Part shown: piece after piece, positions 22,930 to 34,718 of the stretch
Numbering within the stretch: position 1 is the first letter of the stretch
Layout of the letters: each line of letters opens with the position of its first letter
Origin: Lunularia cruciata
Taxonomy: Eukaryota; Streptophyta; Marchantiopsida; Lunulariales; Lunulariaceae
Direction: 5' to 3'
NCBI GenBank assembly: GCA_948567375.1
Contig: OX419756.1
Location: 10,111,001-10,175,000 of the forward strand
Length of the DNA: 64,000 nt
Translations under genes and position numbers: made by a program
The notes under the pieces: generated by a model
The model's database searches: none
Told to the model about the DNA's origin: nothing
The model's input: only the letters and a program-made list of their open reading frames with translations

Positions 22930-23620
22930 CACATGCACTCAAATCTACATTCAAATCATCCAAGCTCAAAACTACAATAACATCTCAATGAGTGGCTAGA
23001 AGTAAATTTGGATCTTATCAATAGAGTAAGGGGTTGAGAGAGAAGGATGCTAAAAAGGATTGCTAGTTGAACCAATGGCTCTTAGCCAACCAAAGTAACT
23101 AGAGATCCCAATCTCCCAAATGGCCTCTCTACAAACCATACTTATGCAATCTTCTCTTTATTATCTAAGCCATTTGCCTCAAGGTGGTCATAAGAGGTAG
23201 TATGGTGATCAATGAAGACCTTTCCATACAAGATCCAAAGATTCCTCAAAAAATTTGTACCTTGATCTGACAATATCTCAACTAGTGCACCAAAATGACT
23301 AAGAATCCAATCCAAGCATGAGTAAAATTTCCTTTCACTAGATTTGTCAAGAAGTTCCACCAACTCAATCTACTTAGAGAAGTGCTCCACCAAAACCAAA
23401 ACATACCAATGATATTTGATAATTAACATAAAGATACAATAAATTCCAAACTCTAATGGTCACCCAAACCCATGATAGGTAGTGGGTGTAATTATGACAT
23501 AGAAGCATTAAATGATACTCTAACTTGATCAAAACCACATATCAAACAACAAACTATTTTACATTAGTTTGCATGTTGTGCCACCAATAATAACTTTAGA
23601 GTAAGGTATATGTCCACTTT
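22930..23620 (-). mobile_element. Decayed Ty3/gypsy integrase fragment
   Basis: The minus strand reads LSHFGALVEILSDQGTNF around 23310-23235, the integrase core with its second catalytic Asp (SDQGTNF). A later ANGLDNKEKIA corresponds to the usual NG..E stretch, with the Glu region worn. The upstream zinc region is only faintly visible near 23600. Many stops. Short fragment with no LTR. Confidence 0.65.
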
Positions 23621-23761
23621 GTCCAAAATGTGCTAGCTCCTAATGAGAATTTCATACAAACTATGGCCTTTGAGATAGAAGACTACTTGCTTTCTACCAT
23701 CTTCCCATATCCAAAGAACATGTATGCACTCCAATCTGGACTACGTGGGTTGCTAAAGGAT

Positions 23762-23867
23762 ATGGTATGGTGTGGTGCTCCCATTTATTCAAAATTTTCT
23801 TTTGTTGATCAAATCATGCTTAAGTGCTAGAGAAATGCAATGAAGATAGTAGTTACTGGAGCAATAT
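23762..23867 (+). repeat. 100-bp dispersed repeat, partner 18975-19073
   Basis: Second copy of the repeat described at 18975-19073, with a few substitutions. It sits about 50 bp before the E-family leader region. Confidence 0.6.
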
Positions 23868-23918
23868 TCCCAAAAGAATGTGGCATTCCTAGTTGTGTCA
23901 CAAAATTTGAATTAAAGA

Positions 23919-24692
23919 TTAGTTGGAGGTATCCACTTGCATGACATACAGAATGTAGAGTGAGATACTCAGACTAAACAAGTGGACAAGGATTAGACCA
24001 AGACAAGTCAGCAGATGGAGGAGGTATGATGCCTCACCTCTTTCTAAAGTACATCTTTTTCTTTCACCTAGTGAGACTGCACCTTTATGATTAATTACCT
24101 TCCACCGAAAGGAGAACTGCACCTTCAAGGGGAAGATGACACAAACGGAATGTGCCATAGAAGAATTAGTAATAATTGATTTAGATAAAGAGCACAAAAT
24201 GTGGCTCCATGATTGAGAAGGCTATTAGACGACAAATCCTTTGGCAAAAAAACCCTTCACCCTAGGAGATCTTTGCCCTAAAATGAGACCTTTCCCTACG
24301 ATGAACTTGGCCCAAAAAGCCATTTGGCCTTGGAGTTCCTTGACCTACAATTTCATGGTAAATGTGGTGCAAATAGATCAAGAACTACAATTAATGACTG
24401 TTTGATTGTATAGACCACTCACATGTGCAAATAGAAATTTCTCACCAAATGGCATGCTTATCAAAAGCTTGTAATGGTTGGGCTATCACCTTTAATATGC
24501 ACTAGAGGCTTGGATCCTTTTCACTTTTGGTAGGATAAATAGAGCAAGACCTATTAGGCTTTCCTTGCCCTTGGCAAGAAGTCTCTTCCCTTAGACATTT
24601 TGAATTGTGAGAGTGTGTGTTTATGCAAGGAGGATTAGGAAATGAGAAGCAAAGTGAGAATGATGATAAGATCAAAGGGAAAAGCGGTAGTG
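23919..24692 (+). mobile_element. E-family element E1, left part (host of the nest)
   Basis: About 560 bp (23919-24480) are the reverse complement of 54350-54890, which lies upstream of copy E2 in E2's own orientation. It therefore acts as the leader/LTR region of copy E1. The following 24600-24692 leads into the coding part that resumes at 40831. Element C interrupts the two halves exactly, with TAGTG at 24688-24692 and TAGCG at 40831-40835. Confidence 0.6.
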
Positions 24693-25195
24693 TGTAAAAG
24701 AATGATACTAAGAGAGAAATAGGAGAATGGAAGATCACAAATCACATTGGGACCCTTGAATAAGTGGAACTCTAAAAACCTAGCATGACCTTGGGCTTTG
24801 GTATTTATAGGTACCATACAAGGCTCTTGAGGAGCTTTTTAAGAAGCTTCTTAAAAGCTGCCTTCTTGGAGTGCAAGCCAAGCAAACTAGGAAGCTTCTC
24901 AAGAAGCTTCCTTCTAGAGCCAAATACTTGGCTTGCATGCTAAACTAGTTGGAAGCTTCCCAATAGGCTTCTTTTAGAAGTTACTTACTTGGTGTGCAGG
25001 CTAAGCTAGCCAAGAAGCTTCCTAACAAGCTTCTTCCTAGAAGTCACCACTTGGTATGCACATTACCCAATACTTGGAAGGTCCCAAATATCTTCCTAGA
25101 TACTTCTTGAGTATGTTTATACCTCTTGGCTAATTTGGCATATTTGCTACTTCCTTAGTATAGAGTACCTTATCTATAAACTCCATATTGTTAAA
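24693..25195 (-). repeat. 3' LTR of chromovirus C
   Basis: Minus-strand LTR whose inner end, at 25181-25195, is the worn start (TTTAACAATATGGAG where D has TGTAACAATATGGAG) and whose outer end is TTTTACA at 24693. A TATAAATA box is at 24809-24802. It is rich in overlapping AAGCTT palindromes. A purine-rich tract lies just inside it (rc of 25196-25208). Confidence 0.85.
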
Positions 25196-25209
25196 TATTC
25201 CCCTACTAC

Positions 25210-26560
25210 TAATTAGTGACATTCTTGTCACCAAGAAAAACTCCTCGATAGCCATTTGTGTATTATGGAGATGAGAAAAAGACTCCCAAGTGGCATCATG
25301 AAAGGGATACCCTTTCTAGAGGACCTTGTACTCAATATGTCATTGTTAGCCATGTTGAGCATGTCGATGGGTAAGGATATGATCAACTTCATACTCCTCA
25401 TGACCATTGATAGGTATGGAAGGAGGAGGGGGTTGGATACAAGAGGAAAAGGAGGAGGGTTAAAAACAAATGGTTCCAATTTGGAAATGTGAAAGACAAG
25501 GTAGATTTGCATATGAGAAGGCAAGGCAAGGCGATAAGAAATAGGAGAAATGATTTGGGTTACATCAAATAGACATATGTTATTTGAAGTAAGTTTATAG
25601 ACTTGGGTATCAAGTGGGAAGGGTAGGTTACTAGAAGAAAGTATGACTTTATCACCAAGTTGAAAGTGAGGTCAAAACGATGTTGGTATGTATATTGTTT
25701 ATGACAATGTTGAGCAACAAGGAGATGAGATTTGGCTTGTTGTAAGGATTGGGATATGATGGTCAAGAAAATGGAAGTATACGGGACATGAAATGGAAGA
25801 AGAGCAAAATGGGAATCTGGAACAAGTGGGTCTTAGCTCAAATTAAGGAAGAAAGGAGAGAATATGGTGATTGCCTATTTCAAATTATTACATGCAAACT
25901 TAGTAGCTGAAAGACATTGATCCTAGTTGGTATGGTGAACATTGATGAAGGCACAAAGCATCTCCTCCAAGGTGCAATTTGTATATTTGATTTGTCCATT
26001 AGTTTGAAGATGATAGGTCATGGACAAAGTTAGGTTAGTGCTCAGTTTTTGGAAGAGTATTTGCCAAAATTTTCCATTGAATCTAGTATCACAATCAAAG
26101 ATGAGTACACAAGGCATCTTGTGATGCTTGAAGATATTATCAAAGTAGATTTGGGCCAATATTGGAACATCCACTATATCAAAGGTTGGTGCCAGATAGA
26201 TTTGCTTACTAAGCTTATCTACAAACACCATGATTGTTGTGTGACCTTGCTTTGTCTTGGATAAGGAAATGATGAGATCTAAACTAATGTGTTCCCATTG
26301 AGGAGATGGGATGGGAAATGGTTGAAGGAGTCAAATCTGTTTTTGGTTGTTAGCCTTGTTGCATTGGTAGCTCTCATAAGATCAAACAAACTCACAAACA
26401 TCTTGTGCCATGTTTGGCCACCACCATTGATGTTGTAGGGTACCCAAGGTCTTGTCCACACCCATGTGACCATGGGTTTCTTGAAGGAGCATAGGTCATA
26501 GATCACCCTTGGTTGGAACATAAATCAGATTCTCATAGAATAGAATTGATTGGATTAGTT
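25210..26560 (-). mobile_element. Chromovirus C integrase and chromodomain region
   Basis: Integrase core on the minus strand (MVFVDKLSKQIYLAPTFDIV at 26231 downwards; later LIFDCDTRFNGKFW carries the second catalytic Asp; TNGQIKYTNCTLEEML carries the Glu region). Further down, FHISKLEPFVFNPPPFP marks the C-terminal GPY/F-side region. A worn chromodomain (the IEYKVL...KGYPFHDATWE region) lies near 25400-25290. This C-terminal chromodomain is the chromovirus hallmark. Confidence 0.8.
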
Positions 26561-26599
26561 TGTACTCAAGTTTGATGTCAAAAATTCTTTCAAATTGAT

Positions 26600-28000
26600 G
26601 ATGTTGACTCTTCATGTATCTAAATGTAATGTCTAGAACAAGATTTTATGATCGGTTTGCATGATCACTTGTTTCTCCAAGAGGTAATGCCTCCATAGCT
26701 TGGTGGCATATATCATTGCTAGTTGTTCTTGATCTCAAATAGAGTAATTCCTTGTTGTGGTGTTTAGTAAGCAAGACACAAAGACAATGTAATCCATCTA
26801 GAAATTCTCATTGTGACACAACTCCAATTGCAAGGTTAGAAGCCTCAAAATCAGCCACACAAGGTAGTTGAGGGTCATATGGTTGAAAAATAGGTCTTGA
26901 AGACACCATATGTTTCAACTTCAAGAATGCTTCTTCGTGCTTGGTGGTCCATTGAAAGCTCAAGTTCTTCCCCAAGAGGTTGGTTAATGGGGCGGCCATA
27001 TGAGCATAATAGTGGATGAAGCATTGGTAAAAATTTATCAATCCATTAAATGCCCATACTTCTATAGCATCCTTTGGAATGAGCCAATCAGTAATGGATT
27101 TGATTTTCTCCTTATCCATCTTGATCCACTCTGATGAGATCTTGTGACCAAAGAAGGTAAATTTTTTCTACCAAAAGGCACACTTTGACTTCTTGCAATA
27201 AAACTTCCACTAACATAGTTGTATTAGGACTTCTTGCATTTATTTGTTTATTCTACCTCTATCTTGTTAAATATTAAATATCATCCAAGAATACCATCAT
27301 ATAGTGATCCAATAGCACATCCAACACACAATGCATATGGTCTATGAAGATTGCTTGAGCATAATGACCCCAAAAGGTATAACTCTCCACTCAAAATGCC
27401 CATACCATGTGTAAAAGGTAATCTTTTGCATATCTTCATTGTCAATGGGAATTTGTTAATTGTTGCTTCAGAGATCCAACTTGGAGAAGTATTGTGCTGA
27501 ACTCAGTTGACTAAACAAGTCATCAATTTGAGGCAAGAGATATGCATTCTCCATTATATTTTTGTTGATACCACAAGCAAAGTCCACCATCCTTCTTTGG
27601 CAAAAATAATACCAGTGCTTCCTAACAAGATGTGTTATGTCTTAAGAAATCCTTTTCCAACAACTTTGTCAATGTTGTTTGAATCTCATGTAACGCCTTA
27701 GGAAAGAGCTGATAGATTGGTATAATCACTAGAGTACCTCATGGCAATAACTCAATCTTGAAGAGCATACCAAAATCAAAAGTGTATTTCCTTAGGCGGA
27801 TCATCCAAAAAATATATCTGCAAACTCTTGAACAATTTGATCAACCATTGCTTGATGATGCTTTTGGCCCTTATCAGATTCTCCATGCACAATTGGCTCG
27901 ATCCACACCGTAAAAATAGATTTATCTTCCTCCAAAGCTTTCTCTATGGCTGCTTTATTGATAAACTTCACATTGTGAGACTAACTACTCTTAGGTATTA
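26600..28000 (-). mobile_element. Chromovirus C reverse transcriptase and RNase H region
   Basis: Minus-strand frames broken by stops. QYFSKLDL and YGHFEWRVIPFG lie near 27500-27370. The connection domain is at 27119-26808 (YQCFIHYYAHMAAPLTNLLG, then LKHMVSSRPIFQPYDPQLPC). These match D at 35780-36400 by eye. The YxDD-type motif region is too damaged to read as a working active site. Confidence 0.75.
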
Positions 28001-28020
28001 CTCCAAGGTGCCAAACAAAC

Positions 28021-28400
28021 CTAATTGGTAATTTTTACCTTGGTGTTGTATTTGAATTTTTTTTGGATCCAATCAAATTGAACCTTATGATGTTCAAGCC
28101 AAGGCAAACCTAAAATGACATCATAGGGTAAAGAGACCACTACAAACCTCATATACTCCATATATTCCTTCCCAATCTTAAATGTAATAAGATGTGAGGT
28201 ATGGAATATGAAACACTTTCTACCATCCGCCATCATCAATTTACTTCTAATTATTAACTTGATAGGAATAATTAATTCCTTTGCTAATTGCATATACATA
28301 TAATTCTTTAAATTTCTAGAATCCACCAAAATCATACAACCACAATCAAATATCATACCTTACAAGTGAAGCAAATTTGCATAAATCAAGCCTTCAATCA
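28021..28400 (-). mobile_element. Chromovirus C protease region
   Basis: Minus-strand frame 28356-28021. The aspartic protease start reads MILVDSRNLKNYMYMQLAKE, where a working enzyme has D-S/T-G, so the active-site Gly is lost. It continues to VVVSLPYDVILGLPWLEHHK, the conserved ILGLPWL end. Matches D at 34800-35070. Confidence 0.8.
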
Positions 28401-28449
28401 TATTGGAACTAATCAAGTTTTCAACAAGAGGCTCAAAATCTCCTCTTGG

Positions 28450-29251
28450 GATTCTTTGTTTCCTTGATCATTCTACTCCATAAACTCTATTTGTGTGATT
28501 TGTTAGGGTTGTCCATTCTTGAATGGACATTTAGCAATATGATGTCCAATTTGGTAACAAAAAAAATAACCACTATTTTGTCATAATCTTTCTATATTTG
28601 CAATGCCAAGTGATCTTTATTGGATGGCATTAATCCAGATTGGTGCCAGCACGTCTACCCATGTGTAGTGTATTGGTAGATTTTGTGGAGATCAAGGTCA
28701 AGACCAAGACCAAGTTGTTGCAACCAAGGAATTCAAGTGCTTAGCCAATTGCATGACTTCCTCCAAGTATTTTGGCTCTTGCATAATGAACCTTAGTTTG
28801 GTTCATGACTTCTACTCCCTCACAAGCCAATCCATAGCTTCACCTTCCAATATATTTGGAATTTTCATGATAGTGTTCTAGAATTGCATGATGTAGTTTC
28901 TTATCGAGCCAATTTTCTTAAACTCTACCAACATATCTCATGGAGCTTGTGTGACATTTATAGCTTAGAGTCAACTAATTATTGCACTCTTGAATTCTAC
29001 CCATGTCAAGATTGGTGCAAGAAGTTGTTATTCAGCTTGCTCTACTTGGAACCGCCACCATAGCTGTCTTACTCCATCCAATTAGTTAGAAGCTAAGAGA
29101 ATCCATTTTTGTTCATTTTGAAAATTTGTAGCTTCAAAAGAACATTTGCAGTCAAACAAAACATTATCCATTGCACATGAGAAATTTTTTCCTTTAGATA
29201 CCTTGGGCATTGGAAATTAGATTCGATCTTCCTCTTCTTGAAATGGTGATC
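28450..29251 (-). mobile_element. Chromovirus C gag, 3' part (5' part at 39960-40330)
   Basis: Aligns with D gag 33895-34700 on the opposite strand. The gag reading is full of stops. Homology to D ends at 29251, where B's LTR starts, and resumes at 39960 with the missing 5' end of gag. Confidence 0.75.
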
Positions 29252-29934
29252 TATAACACCCATTTGTACATGTGTGAGGTATTGTGATATTTAGTTTGGT
29301 ATTACTAATATTTGATAGATATTATTTATATAGAGATAAAGAATGGTTCTACATTAGTCATAAAGTTGATCATAGCTAAGATAGAGGGGACCCTACTTTA
29401 GAGAAAGTGGAAAAGATGAGCACCACTATTTTGGATTCTAGTGTGTTGACTTGGTATTATTCCTAGGTGTTTGACTTTGAAGAAAGAGTTGAGAACTCTT
29501 GGGCTCACAAGCTTTTTTGTTTTGGATTCTTCTATAGTCCAAGGATAGCCCATGTGAAGGAATCCTTGACTTAGTGATTGGTTCAAGATAAGATCACATG
29601 CTAGTGGAACTTGCCTATGTGAATGAATATTACTTTCTACTTTTTTACTTTATTTGACTTTTAGTCTAAGAGTTTGAGTTACTATGATAATTAGTAACTT
29701 TAGTGTATAACTATTTCATAGGTATATAAAAAAGGGGTGAGAAGGAACTCATCATCCTTTCATTTGCAACTATCTCTCTCTCATCGAGTTCTCTAGTGAG
29801 CAATGTCTTGAGTCTTGGAGTGTTAGCCTTGGAGGTGTATGATGGAGTTGAGGTTCCTTGCCTTCTTAGTCCATGGTGCGCTACCATAATAGCCATCAAG
29901 GGTTCATCCTAAATGAGAGATAGGCCAGCTCACA
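29252..29934 (+). repeat. 5' LTR of element B
   Basis: 683 bp. Starts TATAACACCC (a TG start with G changed to A) and ends GGCCAGCTCACA. A TATA-like box (TATATAAAAAAGG) is at about 29722. From 29515 on it matches the 3' LTR at 39538-39959 and the remnant at 45196-45497. Confidence 0.85.
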
Positions 29935-29935
29935 T

Positions 29936-29957
29936 TTTTGGTTCCACTGCCAGGACC
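29936..29957 (+). promoter_or_regulatory. Primer binding site of element B (worn)
   Basis: TTTTGGTTCCACTGCCAGGA follows the LTR end directly. It resembles the TGGCGCCGxTGCCGGGGA-type primer site of many plant gypsy elements, with each CG replaced by TG or CA-type changes, as expected from methyl-CpG decay. Confidence 0.6.
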
Positions 29958-31220
29958 TCTCTAGAAGGCAAGATAATGTTCCACGTACAATTCTATATTA
30001 GACAAAAGGAGGTTATGAGAGCTCACCTGGAGAAAAATTTTGGGGAGGAGAGGGTTGAACTTATGTTAAAGAACTTGGATCCATTTTTATACCCTGTAGT
30101 TCATTATGATGTCTTTGTGTTGATTTTGTACATCTTGTACACTTTAGAGGATTTGGAGAGATTGTGTGAGGTGGATTGCATATTTTGGAGATTAAGGTGA
30201 TTTTGGGCAAAATCTCAAGTTTGAGATCTAGAGTTGAAATTTCTACACATAATAGCTTGGGTTACTTTCAATAAGCATACTTGAAATTATTGTGAGAGCT
30301 ACTATGAATTTTTGAAAATTGATAGTGTAAATTGCTCCCACAATTGCACGCTCTTTGGAAAATTGTACAGAGTCTGCCATCTCTTCAATTTTCAATGGAT
30401 TGTTCTGAAAATCACCAAAAAAATTCAGTGCATTCTCTACTACCTTCTGACACAAAAGTTAGAGAGAGATCATCCTTATGCAAAGAGTTATGAGTTTTTA
30501 AAGTGAGTGGGGTGGTTTTTAGAACAAATCTAAAATATATATGCTGAATAGAAAGGTTTCTAGGCCAAATGGCTCAATGAAAAGATCTAAAATTTTGCAA
30601 AGAGGGACATCCTAGAATTTTCATTAAGTGTGAAAAGTTTCAGAGGACTATGACATACCAGTTGAAAGATTTTAGTGACATTGTGAGGAAGGGTTAATTC
30701 TACAAAGTTGAGATCTCATGCATGAGGAGTTTGAGAGTAACAAAAAGTATGTTTGAGTGTTTAGATTCATCTTGGGAACATGGAGGGTCATCAAGAGTGA
30801 AAATTGAGACTATGTAAGGTTACCCAAGGGTTTGAGGTGATTGTAAGGGTGGATTTGAGGAAAAAAGAGCATTTAGAATAGAATTTGTTTGAGAGTGTTG
30901 AGAGGATCCTGAAACCTACACCACTTAGAGGAAAGAGTGAGTCTAAATGCTTTCTATGTGGATAGAAGGGACATAAGGCAAATTCATGTCCATTGACCTT
31001 TGAAAGCAAGAGATTGAGGAAAAGGAGAGGATTACTTGACTTTGATTTCCATGTTGGACCTTCTTCACCAAGATTGGGAGGGAGAAGATCTAAGACCAAG
31101 GACTTGTATGAGGTTTGTGGAATTGAAGGAATTCCAAAAGGACATGAGTGTAGTGGAGTTAAAGCAATTTTGAAGACTTTGGTCAAGGATCTTGGAGAGA
31201 GTCTTAGTACAGCTACATAA
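29958..31220 (+). mobile_element. Element B, first gag-like region with one zinc knuckle
   Basis: The first part is open at 29913-30200 (EKNFGEERVELMLKNLDPFL). After a stretch with many stops, a CCHC zinc knuckle appears near 30945-30990 (CFLCG, stop, KGHKANSC: C-x2-C-x4-H-x4-C with one stop inside). A basic tail follows, open to 31220 (RKRRGLLDFDFHVGPSSPRL). It is separate from the second gag-like region, which has its own start and knuckle, and may be an extra ORF upstream of gag, as known in Ogre/Tat elements. Confidence 0.55.
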
Positions 31221-31488
31221 ATACTACCACCTTCATCTGCTAGTTTCCAAGATTAGTGATGGAGATAATCTTCCAACTTATGGATAAACTATCCATGAGA
31301 GTTTGATTAATATGCACTCTAGGATTTGATGTTGCTAAAGAAATCTTAGAGGAACCTAATCCTTTTGTGTTCTCTAGGGTGGATTACTCTCGAATGGTGT
31401 TAATAATGTACATACTCTCTTAGTGAAAGAGAGAGAAAAAAAGAGAAAAAGAAAATTTGAGACAAAAGGAAGATAATGAGAGGTTAAG

Positions 31489-33119
31489 ATGAGGAAACTT
31501 CCGGTTTTCTTTGGCAAGGATGGAGAAGATGTAGAAGCCTTTGTGAGAGATTTCAAGAGAGCTTGCATAGGAAAAAATGAGATGAGGAAGAGTACACGGG
31601 TCTCATTATTACCAGATTTCTTTGAGGATGCAGCACTTACATGGTATGAGATAAAATACCAAAAGAGAGAGAGGAGAGATGGGCAAGAAAAGTCTTGGGA
31701 AAGTTTGACTTTAGCACTCATTGAGAATTTTCTTCCAGAGAGAGTTATGAGAGACTGATGAGTGATATTATCTTTCTCAAGCAAGGAGATGGAAAGAAAG
31801 TGAGAGTCTATACGGAAAGAATGGAAAAGTTAGAGTCCAGATTTTGCATAGTGTTGAGGAAGGGTGGGGATGATGTGGAGACTACTATGATTGGCATGAG
31901 AACTATGCTCACCAATAATTGTGTGGGAGGGTTGAGATCACAAATTAGAAGCAAGGTGAAATATGAGAAACCTTCTTCCAAGGTTGAAGCTATCAAGATC
32001 ACAATTCATATGGAGGAGAGTTTGGAAGGGGTGAGAGTGATTTGATGGTAAAGGAGGTTGTGCATCCTCCTCAAGGTTACAAATGTGATGGAACTTCTAA
32101 TACTTTGGTGACAATGGTTGTACCACAAGTAGTAGTTGGCTTGGTTCTTACATCCCTACCAAAGGATCCACTTCAAACCATCACAAAACAACTTACAGAT
32201 CTCAAGATCAATGTGGTGCAACTATGGGAGAAGAGAGAGGTGGATCAGAATGTAGGAAAAGGGCCTAGGAGTTATGGAAACTATCCATATAGAGGAGGCC
32301 AACCAGCCAACAATTTCAATGATAGAAATTGTTTTGGTTGTGAAAGAAGAGGCCATATCCAAAGGAATTGCCCAAATTCCACTTACCATGGAGGAAGGGG
32401 TTATGAAGGAGCCAATAGAGGGAAAGAGGGGGGAAGTGAAACCCAAGTGGCTCCTAATCCAAAAAAGGTAAGGAGATAGCATCCATAGATGTGGTTGAGA
32501 GCAATTATGAGAAGGGAGAGTGCTCAAACTCCAAAGGTCTCCATTTGGATCTTTTGGCACAAGAGAAGAAGATTGCTCATTTTGCGAAGGATGTGCACTC
32601 TTCGCAAGGATTTTCTCCTAGCCAAGATACTCCTATGCCTACTAAGAGCACTCACGCAAAGAGTTCAATAACAAAGACTCTAAGGAAGAAGTTGGGGATG
32701 GAAGACTTCTTGATATCAAACCAATAATGGGACTACAATGCTTTGGATGATATTTGAAGTCACAAGGCTAACATCACAGTGGGCCAACTGATTGCTTTAA
32801 ATCCTATTTTGAGAAAGGAGCTTAGAGGTGGTTTGAGTTCTACAATGAGCAAGAGGAAGAAGAAAGCAAAAGCTCCAGTACCAATGGGGGTGGTGGATGG
32901 CAAGCCAACACCATGGAAGGCTTGTGAATATGCCTCCAAGATTGATGTGAGAATGAATGGTCACAACATCAAGGATACATTGGTTGATGGAAGATCAACA
33001 ATGAATGTCGTGTTAGAAAGTTTGATGAAGAAGCTGGGTATGATACACTCAAGACCTTCAACATTTGTGGTGAGCATGGCAAATAAGCAACAAGTAAGAC
33101 CAATAGGGGCGAGGGATAA
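31489..33119 (+). mobile_element. Element B, gag and start of protease
   Basis: From ATG at 31489 a gag domain (MRKLPVFFGKDGEDVEAFVR; later DFFEDAALTWYE) runs through three overlapping frames. A complete zinc knuckle CFGCERRGHIQRNC (C-x2-C-x4-H-x4-C) is at 32334-32375. A lysine-rich linker follows, then the protease start near 32985 (DTLVDGRSTMNVVLESLMKK). The catalytic Asp is kept, but the following residues are GRS instead of S/T-G-A/S. The frame is cut at 33119 by element D and continues at 38745. Confidence 0.8.
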
Positions 33120-33518
33120 TGTAACAATATGGAGTTTAGCAATAAAGTTAGTCGGGCTTACGAAGTAGCACATAAGACAAATTAGCCTAGAATATTCTAG
33201 AAGTATCTAGGAAGCTTCTTAGGAAGCTTCTTGGCTAACTTAGCTTGCACTTCAAGTAAGTAGCTTCTAGAAGCTTTGAACTAGCTTAGCTTGGACGCCA
33301 AGAAGGTGGCTTCTAAAAGGAAGCTTCTTGAGGAACTTTCTAGTCAACTTTACTTGCACTCTAGAAAGCGGCTTGAAGAAGCTTCTCAAAGGCCTTGTAT
33401 GCTAGCTGTAAATACCAAAGCCAAAGCTCATGCTAAGCATTTGGAGTTTTCACACATTCAAGTGTCCCAATGTGAGTTTCCATTCTCCTATTTCTCTCCT
33501 CGGTCTCGGTCTTTTACA
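33120..33518 (+). repeat. 5' LTR of chromovirus D
   Basis: Starts TGTAACAATATGGAG, ends CTTTTACA, about 399 bp. The TATA box is mutated to TGTAAATA (33407-33414), whereas the 3' LTR keeps TATAAATA. It contains many AAGCTT-centred palindromes. Confidence 0.92.
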
Positions 33519-33519
33519 T

Positions 33520-33534
33520 TGGTATCAAAGCAGG
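33520..33534 (+). promoter_or_regulatory. Primer binding site of chromovirus D
   Basis: TGGTATCAAAGCAGG begins two bases after the LTR. It matches the TGGTATCAGAGC signature complementary to initiator methionine tRNA, with one change. C has the equivalent TTGGTATTAGAGC on the minus strand at 40339-40327. Confidence 0.85.
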
Positions 33535-33788
33535 AATGGGATGGATGGAATTTATGGACCACCAAATCCACTTCCGCCAAACCATTGGGATTTTCATGTC
33601 CAAATATTACCCAAGCATTGTTTCATACAATTCATCACCTCGCACTTTGGATAAGATTTTCTGCATATGATCACCATATCTGAGGAACCCTTGCTGCTTC
33701 CGATTGTAACTTATGGAGAACGGTGGACTTGCTATTCTATGTGTTAGTAAATTAGATAGATTGGGAGTGGAGTAAAAGAGTTACAACC

Positions 33789-34700
33789 ATGGCAGAAATA
33801 CCTGATGTTATCCTTGCTATGCAACAACAAATCGAGCACCTTACTCGATTGTTGGATGAACGAGATCTTTGACGATAACAGCAAGTGGAGAGAGCACCAA
33901 TTCAAGAAGGAGAAGATCACATTAGATTCCCTAAACCCAAGGTATTTGAAGGCAAGAATCTTCAAGGTGCAATGGAGAATTTTGTATTTGATTGTGAGTG
34001 TTATTTTGAAGCTACCAATCTACAAGATGAGCAAAAATAGATTCTCTTGGCTTCTAGCCAATTGGATGGAGTAGCAAAGCTATGGTGGAGATTCCGAGTG
34101 GAGCGAGCTGAACAACAAATTATTGCACCAATCTTGACATGGGCAGAATTCAAGAGCATAATAATTAGTTGGTTCTAAGCTATAAATGCCACACGAGCTG
34201 CATTGGATAAGTTGGCAAAGTTGAAATAGATTGGCTTTGTAAGAAGTTACATCATGCCGTTTCAAAACACCATCATGCAAATTCCAGATATATTGGAAGG
34301 TGAAGCTCTGGATCAATTTGTGAGAGGCTTGAAGGCAAGAACCAAATTAGAGGTAACCATGTGAGAGCCATAACACTTGGAGGAAGCCATAAGTTGGCCG
34401 AATGTTTTGATTCCTTGGTGGCAAAAATTTGGTCTCGACTTGACCTCCACAGAGCCTACCAATACACTACACACAAGTGAAGGAGCCAGCATCAATGGAG
34501 ATTGATGCCATTCAACAAAGACCACTTGGCACAACAAATAGAGAGCAACTGTAACAAAATGGTGGTTGTTTTCTTTGTTGACAATTGGGGCATCGTATTG
34601 CTAAATGTCCACTCAAGAATGGATCACCTCAACAAGTTGCCCAGGTGGAGGTTGTGGAGCGGAATGATCAAGGAAACAAAGAATCCCAATAGGAGATTTT
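33789..34700 (+). mobile_element. Chromovirus D gag (broken)
   Basis: From ATG at 33789 (MAEIPDVILAMQQQIEHLTR), with stops and frameshifts. The retrotransposon gag domain is clear at 34180-34340 (ATRAALDKLAKLK; FQNTIMQIPDILEGEALDQF; VRGLKARTKLEVTM). A zinc knuckle lies at 34569-34612 (CFLC, stop, QLGHRIAKC; C-x2-C-x4-H-x4-C with a TGA inside, as expected from CGA decay). Confidence 0.8.
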
Positions 34701-34718
34701 GAGCCGCCTATTGGGAGC

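Noticed and set aside
30791-31784. Open frames of 131 and 136 codons on the minus strand
   Set aside because: They lie opposite the gag-like regions of element B, which carry recognisable domains and zinc knuckles on the plus strand.
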